Shown here one piece after another: positions 16,101 to 21,156 of a stretch of DNA of 21,156 nt. The first letter of the stretch is position 1. Each line of letters begins with the position of its first letter. This DNA comes from Acidimicrobiia bacterium (GTDB lineage Bacteria; Actinomycetota; Acidimicrobiia; Acidimicrobiales; Bin134): the NCBI GenBank assembly GCA_009843565.1, contig VYDF01000096.1:4152-25307 (forward strand). Direction: 5' to 3'. The position numbers and the translations under genes were made by a program. The notes below the pieces were generated by a model. The model did not search any database. It was not told the origin of the DNA and saw only the letters and a list, made by a program, of their open reading frames with translations.

Positions 16101-16160
16101 GCGGCGCTGCTGTTCGATCCCGATCAGCACATCCAGATCATCCGGGTGCTGCCCGGTTGA
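13152..16160 (+). CDS. Secreted lipoprotein zinc metallopeptidase, M16 (insulinase/pitrilysin) family
   Basis: The 1002-aa protein starts with a short lipoprotein signal (MKKLLILLLSAALILAAC, lipidated Cys18). A Pro/Glu/Ala-rich acidic linker of about 80 residues follows, including a tandem EA repeat. The active M16 domain has HFLEH (zinc ligands His148 and His152, catalytic Glu151) and the third ligand, probably Glu227, in VEEERGIVRDE. A VAVGDLPIDTLEELVEEYF segment and three further M16-like modules fill the rest; the second half has no HxxEH and should be structural. Full-length M16 chains of this kind form a closed chamber that degrades peptides. I chose ATG at 13152 because the signal peptide begins there; an upstream GTG at 13086 would add 22 residues. 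It follows the transporter operon; co-transcription is possible but not shown. Confidence 0.9.
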   Translation: MKKLLILLLSAALILAACSDSETDVPVTGSISSGQDIATGEADPTAEATAEPTDSPTPEPEAEAEAEEPAQPETPVDAGDECQSADDAGAESPEGLLPVDPDVKIGTLNNGFTYYIRSNDSPGGSLSLRLVVNAGSFNEPFAGANYAHFLEHMLFNGTEKYPGNEIIDALESIGVEFGPDLNAYTSYDETVYMLDLVIDEEEDSVGTAFDVLSQWAHAATIDPVDVEEERGIVRDEYRLRDESGQGIIFKAFDRMYGQGTPYEGRSPGGTAENIEATTAEDLRDFYETWYVPSNMAVVAVGDLPIDTLEELVEEYFCGIPTGDDPPVVDNWSALNPEATFETATSPEQSYSYLSLDIRLPSWDPNTIEGDRQLWIEEIISIMVENRLQDGYEQGFLSQIDPTHWLTFSHTRGLRFYGTNLRADDFSAALTDYWSLLLSLEQHGFGDADLERAAKAIRADLESAIEAEPTVQDRQRADQYAAHFLGGSDIGRLEDTAARVDALLDELQVDELSDRYREILADSGLILIAVGPDPSEVPTVEEMQAAVDAAVPGELPEMIGEASELLSVPDPVDPVSEGPIEAITSELDDAYEWEFANGARVMYAYSDIAENEISLQAISWGGWSALEEGERPLAQYLATRAVGNSGLGDLSPAQISRYLDDRNAQVQPFIGETTEGIAGASDSADVETMFQLMHLYMTEARVDEQAFGEAVNIGDIIASLSVSDPDWQQALAYLEVRHGEAFGWFNLVAPPETLDSLTPESLLDIYQRRLVGVDDLVVVVVGDVDRDVVEQMARTYVGTLPAGESDDYVNRRAPVPEGIVRREVVLGPDIQSTSATYFYELLSDVNPASEVAVDVLQVLLDSRLVENVREDLGDTYVVAASIGMSITPEPRIDAEVFATGDPEQMATIEAEMTRILAEVRSGEITNEEFEQARSVVNDNYALVVNADFTNVLLRRAYVSDDELPTPGRLIDELEALELADVQELAALLFDPDQHIQIIRVLPG
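13332..13349 (+). repeat. Tandem hexanucleotide repeat in the M16 linker
   Basis: GAGGCC is repeated three times in frame and encodes the EAEAEA part of the acidic linker between the lipid anchor and the peptidase domain. Such a tract can vary in length by slippage. Confidence 0.6.
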
Positions 16161-16166
16161 TCCAGA

Positions 16167-17726
16167 TCAGACCTGGCGCTCTTCGTCGGCCCAGTGGGGG
16201 TCTCGTAGCATTCGCTTGAGAATCTTGCCGGTTGGGGCCTTGGGCAGCTCGTCGACAAAGGCGACCGACCTTGGCTTCTGGTAGGAGGCCAGGTTCTGGC
16301 GGGCGGCATCGATGATCTCGTCCTCGGTGGCGGTCATGCCCGGCTTGAGCACCACGTAGGCCATGACCGACTCGCCCCAGGTGTCGTCGGGCACGCCGAT
16401 GACTGCGGTCTCCAGCACCGCCTGGTGGGTGGCTATGGCTTCTTCCACCTGGACGGAGTAGATGTTCTCCCCCCCAGAGATGATCATGTCTTTGGCCCGG
16501 TCGACGATGAACACATAGCGCTCGTCGTCCCAGGTGGCGATGTCGCCGGTCCACATCCAGCCGTCCTTGATGGTGTCAGCGGTGAGGTCGGGGCGACGGA
16601 AATAGCCCAGCATGTTGGCCTCGGATCGCACGATGATCTGCCCCGGCGTCTTTCCGTCGCAGGGAACGTCCACTCCATCGGAGTCCACCACTCGCACTGA
16701 GGTCACGAATCCCTCCCGGCCACACGACCGCAGCCGCTCGGGGCGGTGGTCGTCGCGGATGGCCCGGATGTGGTCCTCCTGCGACAAGAAGCACATGGTG
16801 GTGCCCTCGGTCTGGCCGTACCCCTGGATGAGGGTGCAGGGGAACTTGTCCAAGGCCTCGGTGATGACCCGGGAGGGCATGGGACCGCCGCCGTATTGGA
16901 TGTTGCGCAGGCTGGAGATGTCGTAGTTTTCGAACCCCTCCACCGCCATCATCCAGTTCAACATGGTGGTGACGCCCAAGAAGGCCGACACCTTCTCGGC
17001 TTGGATCAGCTCCATGGCCAGGGTGGCGTCGAAGTTCATCAGCACCAGAGGGCAGCCGTGGGCCAGGTAGTTCATGGCCAGCACCACCGGGATGTGGAAC
17101 ATCTGCCCGGTGAGCATGTACACGTCGCTGGGGACGATGCGCTCGGCCACCGTCTGGTTGAGCATCCCGAAGTAGACGCTGCGGTGGCTGTGCAGGGCGC
17201 CCTTGGACTCCCCAGTGGTGCCCCCGGTGTAAAGGATGAACAGCGGGTCGGTGTCGCCCACCTCGGCCGACGCCTCGGGCTCAGCGTCCGACGACGAGGC
17301 CACCAGCTCTTCGTAGGAGCCATCGCCGCCTTCGCCGTACTGGAGCCAGTGGTCCACCGAGCTCACCAAGCCCGAAAGTTCGGCTGACTCGGCGGCGTAC
17401 ATCCCCTGGGTGATGTAGGCCCGGGGCTCTCCGTTATTGACGATCTTGGCCAGCTCCGGGGCCGACAGGCGCCAGTTCATGGGCTGGGCCACCAGGCCGG
17501 AGCGTCCGCAGGCGAAGTACAAAGCGGCGTACTCCACCGAGTTTTGGCTCAAGATGCCGACCCGGTCGCCCTTTTCCAGGCCCAAGCCGACCAGCCCGTT
17601 GGCCAGGCGGCGGATGTGCTCGTCAAAGGCCGCGAACGTGACCCGCTGGCCGGTGGTGGAGTCTATGATCGCCTCGCGGTTCGGCGTCTGCCGGGCCCAC
17701 TTGGCGGGGATCTGGCCGATGTTCAT
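16167..17726 (-). CDS. AMP-forming acyl-CoA synthetase (ANL superfamily)
   Basis: The 519-aa enzyme activates a carboxylic acid with ATP to an acyl-adenylate and transfers it to CoA. The phosphate-binding loop YTGGTTGESKG lies at 166-176. GYGQTEGTT is the A5 motif, WMWTGDIATWDD carries the ribose-binding aspartate, DRAKDMIISGGENIY is the hinge, and YQKPRSVAFVDELPKAPTGKILKR carries the adenylation lysine Lys501. Length is normal for fatty-acid or aromatic-acid CoA ligases; specificity cannot be read from sequence. AAAGGAG stands 6 nt before the ATG. It is the last gene of a probable minus-strand operon (SDR, SnoaL-like, ligase), 71 bp after the SnoaL-like gene, and converges on the M16 gene with only 6 bp between the two stop codons. 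Confidence 0.93.
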   Translation of the reverse strand: MNIGQIPAKWARQTPNREAIIDSTTGQRVTFAAFDEHIRRLANGLVGLGLEKGDRVGILSQNSVEYAALYFACGRSGLVAQPMNWRLSAPELAKIVNNGEPRAYITQGMYAAESAELSGLVSSVDHWLQYGEGGDGSYEELVASSSDAEPEASAEVGDTDPLFILYTGGTTGESKGALHSHRSVYFGMLNQTVAERIVPSDVYMLTGQMFHIPVVLAMNYLAHGCPLVLMNFDATLAMELIQAEKVSAFLGVTTMLNWMMAVEGFENYDISSLRNIQYGGGPMPSRVITEALDKFPCTLIQGYGQTEGTTMCFLSQEDHIRAIRDDHRPERLRSCGREGFVTSVRVVDSDGVDVPCDGKTPGQIIVRSEANMLGYFRRPDLTADTIKDGWMWTGDIATWDDERYVFIVDRAKDMIISGGENIYSVQVEEAIATHQAVLETAVIGVPDDTWGESVMAYVVLKPGMTATEDEIIDAARQNLASYQKPRSVAFVDELPKAPTGKILKRMLRDPHWADEERQV

Positions 17727-17797
17727 CTGCGGCTCCTTTCTAGAGAGTTACCAAAGAGCTAGTGCGATGTTCATGGCCCTGGTTGGCCGGTGTCGCC

Positions 17798-18205
17798 CTA
17801 GTAGGGCAGGTCGAGAGCCAAGAACCGCTTTTGGATCTTCCAGTCGCTGCCTACGCGCACGCAGTCATCGGTGTACACGCCGCTGGACAGAACGGAGAGC
17901 TGGCCGTTCTCCACGGTGATGAGCACCAGGTAGCTGATGGCCGTGATCGAGTCCTCGGTCTCGTTCTCGAAGTAGAGGTTGGTCACCACGTGGCGACGCT
18001 GGTCGGTCTGCTCTTCCATCGCTCCGCTGAACAGCCCGGCGATGGCCTCCGACCCCTCAAAGGTGATCGGGTCGCCGCCGGCGATCGTCATAGCGAACAC
18101 CGGATCGTCGGGAGCGAACATCCCGATGAGGAAATCGCTATCGCCTACGTCGTAGGCCACCCCGGCGTGGTTCAAAAGTTCGGTTACTGCCTGCTTGTCT
18201 GCCAT
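17798..18205 (-). CDS. SnoaL-like / NTF2-fold protein
   Basis: The 135-aa protein fits the SnoaL-like polyketide-cyclase/NTF2 fold: an N-terminal helix pair (QAVTELLNHAGVAYDVGDSDFLIGMFAPDD), then strands with FEGSEAIAGLFSGAM, RRHVVTNLYFE, ITAISYLVLITVENGQLSVLSSGVYTDDCVRVGSDWKIQKRFLALD. Members include limonene-epoxide hydrolase-like, ketosteroid isomerase-like and many non-catalytic proteins, so the activity is open; an Asp corresponding to a KSI-type base cannot be assigned with confidence. Start ATG at 18205 follows the SDR stop by 4 bp with GGAG about 8 nt upstream, indicating coupling; a longer open frame upstream would overlap the SDR gene. It fits hydration, isomerisation or ligand binding in the same pathway. 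Confidence 0.82.
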   Translation of the reverse strand: MADKQAVTELLNHAGVAYDVGDSDFLIGMFAPDDPVFAMTIAGGDPITFEGSEAIAGLFSGAMEEQTDQRRHVVTNLYFENETEDSITAISYLVLITVENGQLSVLSSGVYTDDCVRVGSDWKIQKRFLALDLPY

Positions 18206-18209
18206 TGGA

Positions 18210-19022
18210 TTACTCCATTCCCAGTTGTTCCACCGTGCCCCGCCACGCGAGCGAGCCACCGTCGATCAAAATGTACGCGCCGTTGATGAAGCCGGCCTCT
18301 CGGCTGGCCAAGAAGCACACCAGCTCGCCCACCTCGGAGGGGAGTCCCAACCGGGGAATGAGCGAGGTGTTGATGAGCGCCTTTTCGAACGCCGCCGGGT
18401 CGTCGGACTGCTTCACAAAGTCGGTGACCATGTCGGTGGCGATGGCGGTAGGGCCGTAGCAGTTGACCCGGATGCTGAGCGGGGCCAAGTCCACCGCCAG
18501 GTTCTGGGTTTGCAGCCGGATGCCGCCCTTGGAAGTTCCGTAGGCCGAATTGTTCGGATAGGCGGACTGCGCTCCGGTGGATGCCGCGTTGACGATCGAC
18601 GGCCAGTCGCTTTCCTTTAGGTAGGGGAGCGCCGCCTTGGAGCAGATCCAGGGTGCTACCGCGTTGACCTCCACCACCTTTTTGAACACGTCAAGTGGCA
18701 TCTGCTCCAGACTGCACTGGTCGGCGGCGGCCAGCCCGCTCTCATGGATGCCGGCGTTGTTGTGCAATACGTCGATGCCGCCATAGGCATCGGCGGTGGC
18801 CGCCATCAATGCCTCTACCTGGTCGGTATCGGTCACATCGCAGTGCTGGTAGGCCGCGGTTCCGCCCGAGGCGTTGATCTCGTCGGCGACTGCCTGTCCT
18901 TGTTCGTCGTTGAGGTCGGACACCATCACCTTGGCGCCCTTGCTGGCCGCGACCTGAGCGGTGGCCGCCCCGATTCCGGTCGCCGATCCGGTGATAACGA
19001 ATCGCAGTCCTTCGATACCCAT
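18210..19022 (-). CDS. Short-chain dehydrogenase/reductase (SDR family)
   Basis: The 270-aa protein is a second classical SDR, clearly different from the one at 5328. TGSATGIG is at residues 11-18, Asp36 after beta-2 suggests NAD(H), and NNAG is at 88-91. The catalytic triad is Ser148, Tyr161 and Lys165. The C-terminus INGAYILIDGGSLAW is typical. It may act as a hydroxysteroid-, 3-hydroxyacyl- or alcohol-type dehydrogenase. AAGGGGGC lies 5-6 nt before the ATG. It heads the minus-strand operon with the SnoaL-like and acyl-CoA synthetase genes and is divergent from the second DUF35-thiolase-P450 module. Confidence 0.9.
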   Translation of the reverse strand: MGIEGLRFVITGSATGIGAATAQVAASKGAKVMVSDLNDEQGQAVADEINASGGTAAYQHCDVTDTDQVEALMAATADAYGGIDVLHNNAGIHESGLAAADQCSLEQMPLDVFKKVVEVNAVAPWICSKAALPYLKESDWPSIVNAASTGAQSAYPNNSAYGTSKGGIRLQTQNLAVDLAPLSIRVNCYGPTAIATDMVTDFVKQSDDPAAFEKALINTSLIPRLGLPSEVGELVCFLASREAGFINGAYILIDGGSLAWRGTVEQLGME

Positions 19023-19052
19023 TTATGCCCCCTTGTGCGAGATACGGCCCGC

Positions 19053-19082
19053 AGCGTAGGCGGCTTGGTTGGCGGGTGTAAA
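19053..19082 (-). promoter_or_regulatory. Candidate promoter of the SDR-SnoaL-ligase operon
   Basis: On the minus strand TTTACA (19082-19077) and TACGCT (19058-19053) are 18 bp apart, about 30 nt upstream of the SDR ATG. The predicted leader includes the AAGGGGG ribosome site. Confidence 0.45.
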
Positions 19083-19130
19083 ACAAAGCCACCATCCACA
19101 TCGAATCGCAGGGCGGCAAGGGTCTCTTGG

Positions 19131-19136
19131 TAGGTT
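19131..19136 (+). promoter_or_regulatory. -10 box TAGGTT for a leaderless mRNA of the second DUF35 gene
   Basis: TAGGTT is followed by exactly 6 nt (TAGCCG) and a GTG start at 19143, with no Shine-Dalgarno site in between. The arrangement matches those at 6277 and 7972. It lies in the 120-bp divergent region shared with the SDR operon. Confidence 0.5.
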
Positions 19137-19142
19137 TAGCCG

Positions 19143-19541
19143 GTGCCCACGCTGACTACGGAGCCCCCGGAACGGTTGGGTGGCGACCCCCGTCCCGAGC
19201 TCGTCGTGCGAGATGGTCGAGTTCTCTTGGCGGGAAGCCGGTGTGGCGATTGCCGGCACCCGATGATGGTCTCACCACCCCGCTGTCCGGTTTGTGCCGG
19301 CGCGTCCATGGCACCGGCCACGTTTGGCCCCGGGGCCACGGTGTTCAGCTCTACGGTGCTGCGAATTCCCGTGCCGGGGCGCACCCCGCCGTTCACCTTG
19401 GCCTATGTGGACGTGGACGATGGTCCTCGTATTCTCGCCCACGTCGACGGGCCTGACGAAGTCTTGGTTCCCGGTAGCAGGGTTGAGTTGGCCGGGTGGA
19501 GTGAGCACGGCGATCCAGTGGTGCAGAGGAAGGGTCGATGA
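19143..19541 (+). CDS. DUF35 OB-fold protein with intact zinc ribbon
   Basis: The 132-aa protein has the DUF35 order: an N-terminal rubredoxin-like ribbon with Cys34, Cys37, Cys48 and Cys51 (RCGDCRHPMMVSPPRCPVC), then an OB-fold with PGRTPPFTLAYVDVDDGPRILAHVDG and a valine-rich end strand. All four zinc ligands are present, in contrast to the paralogue at 6289. Such proteins act as obligate partners of SCPx-type thiolases and may guide the acyl-CoA into the active site. GTG at 19143 is chosen from the leaderless -10 placement. Its TGA overlaps the thiolase ATG as ATGA, so the pair should be made in equal amounts and form a complex. Confidence 0.85.
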   Translation: MPTLTTEPPERLGGDPRPELVVRDGRVLLAGSRCGDCRHPMMVSPPRCPVCAGASMAPATFGPGATVFSSTVLRIPVPGRTPPFTLAYVDVDDGPRILAHVDGPDEVLVPGSRVELAGWSEHGDPVVQRKGR

Positions 19542-20689
19542 GCGGAACCGACACGGCCATCTGGGGGGTGGGGACCTCGGCGTTCGGCAAGCAGACCTCG
19601 CTGGGCGGTCCCCGCTTGGCCTGGCGGGCCACGGTCGAGGCCTTGGACGACGCCGGGCTGAAAGCGTCTGACATCGACGCCGTTTACGCCGGTTCGGTGT
19701 TCGGCGACCCTGGCACTGTCACTCGCACTCTTCAGCAGATCGGGATCGTGGAAGTGCCGGTGATCACCATCGAGAACGCCTGTGCCAGTGGCACATCGGC
19801 ATTCCACGAAGCCCGGATGGCGGTGGAAACCGGCCGGTACGAGCGGGTATTGGCGTTTGGCATCGAGACCATGACCGCCCATTTCGACGGCGCCATCAGC
19901 CCGATCGCCTCCGATCCGGATGGGGCCCAGGGCTACGCCATGCCCAGCATCTACGGCATGTCGGCCACCCGGTACAAGTACGAGTTCGGGGTGACCGACG
20001 AGCAGATGGCATCGGTGGCGGTGAAGAACCGCCGCCACGCGGTGGGCAATCCCCGGGCTCAGCACCGCAAGACTGTCACCGTGCAGCAGGTGCTGGGCAG
20101 CCGCATGGTGGCCGATCCGATAACCCTATTCCAGTGCTGTTCGATTGCCGATGCGGCCGCGGCCGCGGTGATTGGGCCACTGGGCGGCTCTCATGATCCC
20201 GTCCAGGAGGTGGCCATCCGATCCAGCGCGCTGCGCTCTGGCCGGCTGTGGGACCACACCACCGACAAGGTTTGGGGCTGGGACATCGTGGCCGACACCG
20301 CGGCCCGGGCCTACGAGGCCTCCGGGGTAGGGCCGGGCGATATCGACGTGTTCGAGGTTCACGATGCCTTCACCATCGGTGAGATCATCACCACCGAGGC
20401 ATTGGGGATGTGCGGCCTGGGTGAAGGCGGGCAGCTGGTGGAGTCGGGCCACACCGCATTAGGCGGGGCCCAGCCGGTGAACCCATCGGGTGGCCTCTTG
20501 TCGCGGGGTCACCCATTGGGGGCCACCGGTCTGGCTCAGATCGCCGAGATCGTCTGGCAGCTTCGGGGTATGGCCGCCGATCGGCAAGTACCCGGTGCCC
20601 GCCTGGGCGCGGTCGAGACCATGGGCGGTGGCACCGCGGGAATCGATGGCAATGCCTGTGTGGTGACCGTGCTGGAGCAAGTGGGATGA
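19538..20689 (+). CDS. SCPx-type thiolase (acetyl-CoA acyltransferase-like)
   Basis: The 383-aa protein is a thiolase-superfamily member of the sterol-carrier-protein-x type. The nucleophile is Cys82 in ENACASGTSAF. His275 lies in EVHDAF and His325 in SRGHPLGATG, both catalytic positions in thiolases. The C-terminal loop is METMGGGTAGIDGNACVV, where SCPx-type enzymes have a glycine-rich segment in place of the classical CxG motif. It should therefore be able to cleave a 3-ketoacyl-CoA, or to condense acyl units, unlike the aldolase-like homologue at 6744. The substrate is unknown. It overlaps the DUF35 gene by 4 bp, and a P450 gene starts 4 bp after its stop. Confidence 0.88.
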   Translation: MSGTDTAIWGVGTSAFGKQTSLGGPRLAWRATVEALDDAGLKASDIDAVYAGSVFGDPGTVTRTLQQIGIVEVPVITIENACASGTSAFHEARMAVETGRYERVLAFGIETMTAHFDGAISPIASDPDGAQGYAMPSIYGMSATRYKYEFGVTDEQMASVAVKNRRHAVGNPRAQHRKTVTVQQVLGSRMVADPITLFQCCSIADAAAAAVIGPLGGSHDPVQEVAIRSSALRSGRLWDHTTDKVWGWDIVADTAARAYEASGVGPGDIDVFEVHDAFTIGEIITTEALGMCGLGEGGQLVESGHTALGGAQPVNPSGGLLSRGHPLGATGLAQIAEIVWQLRGMAADRQVPGARLGAVETMGGGTAGIDGNACVVTVLEQVG

Positions 20690-20693
20690 TCCC

Positions 20694-21156
20694 ATGAGCG
20701 AGCGGCAAGGGCTGGCCATCGATGACGAGGTTCTGTCGCCGGAGCGGATCGCCGATCCCCATTCCTATTTCTCCGTTCTCCGAGAGCACGATCCGGTTCA
20801 TTGGAACGAGAAGTACCGGGCGTGGTTTATCCACCGCTACGACGACGTGCTCGACGCCCTCCGGGATCCCCGTTTCTCCTCGGAGCGCATCGGCGCGGCC
20901 TACGACCGCCTGACCGAAGAGCAAAGGGCTGAGCGCCAGCCCACCTACGACATCTTGATGGACTGGCTGGTGTTCCGAGATCCCCCCGACCACACCCGTC
21001 TGCGCCGATTGGTGAGCCGGGCCTTCACCCCCCGAGCGGTGGAGGCGTGGCGGGACCGGATTACCGGCGTGGTCGACGAGTTGATCGACAACCTGTCGGA
21101 CCGGGATCACTTCGACCTGATCGAGGACTTCGCCTATCCCATCCCCGCGGTGGTGA
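20694..21156 (+). CDS. Cytochrome P450, N-terminal part (runs off the window)
   Basis: An open frame from ATG at 20694 continues to the right edge with no stop, giving about 154 residues. It has the N-terminal layout of soluble bacterial P450s: DPHSYFSVLREHDPVHW, a WFIHRYDDVLDALRDPRFSSERI strand-helix unit, and the C-helix LVFRDPPDHTRLRRLVSRAFTPRAVE with the conserved HxxxR heme-propionate contacts. The I-helix, ExxR and heme cysteine lie outside the window, so completeness cannot be judged. It differs clearly from the P450 at 7984. The start lies 4 bp after the thiolase stop with only a weak GGGA upstream, so coupling to the thiolase is likely. Confidence 0.9.
   Translation, partial: MSERQGLAIDDEVLSPERIADPHSYFSVLREHDPVHWNEKYRAWFIHRYDDVLDALRDPRFSSERIGAAYDRLTEEQRAERQPTYDILMDWLVFRDPPDHTRLRRLVSRAFTPRAVEAWRDRITGVVDELIDNLSDRDHFDLIEDFAYPIPAVV

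Noticed and set aside
1..21156. Mobile element, CRISPR array, toxin-antitoxin or defence system
   Set aside because: No transposase, integrase, repeat-spacer array, nuclease-helicase set or small toxin-antitoxin pair is visible; all genes fit metabolism, transport or proteolysis.

Overview
The window looks like chromosomal DNA from a high-GC actinobacterium, most likely a member of Acidimicrobiia or a near relative. This is inferred from strong G/C bias, frequent GTG starts, actinobacterial-type lipoproteins, TANNNT -10 boxes placed for leaderless transcription, and many acyl-CoA, SDR, SCPx-thiolase/DUF35 and P450 genes. No rRNA, tRNA, CRISPR, insertion sequence or phage gene was seen. Coding density is high. 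The longest gene-free stretch is 6096-6288 (193 bp), and no gap exceeds 300 bp.

Layout: (1) 51-5257, minus strand: an N-terminal amidohydrolase fragment, a crotonase, glycine decarboxylase GcvP, and a 365-aa protein of unknown function. (2) 5328-16160, plus strand: an SDR oxidoreductase; a DUF35 protein translationally overlapping an Ltp2-like thiolase-fold aldolase; a cytochrome P450; a ribose-type ABC importer (binding lipoprotein, permease, double ATPase) with a perfect 15-bp hairpin between the first two genes; and a large lipoprotein of the M16 metallopeptidase family. (3) 16167-19022, minus strand: an SDR, a SnoaL/NTF2-like protein and an acyl-CoA synthetase, probably one operon. (4) 19143 to the right edge, plus strand: a second DUF35 protein, overlapping an SCPx-type thiolase, then a second P450 cut by the window edge.

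Functional reading (inference): most genes fit degradation of a hydrophobic or branched carboxylic acid, such as a steroid- or terpenoid-like compound. P450s would hydroxylate, the AMP-forming ligase would make the CoA ester, crotonase and SDRs would carry out beta-oxidation-type steps, and the two DUF35/thiolase pairs would cleave C-C bonds, one probably by retro-aldol and one by thiolysis. The ABC importer may bring in the substrate or may serve an unrelated sugar. gcvP is ordinary one-carbon metabolism.

The most interesting points are the repeated DUF35-thiolase-P450 module, with one copy's DUF35 having lost most zinc ligands beside a thiolase homologue that has lost its catalytic histidines, and a uniform TANNNT-N6-start arrangement in front of three genes. 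I see no clearly novel defence or mobile system.
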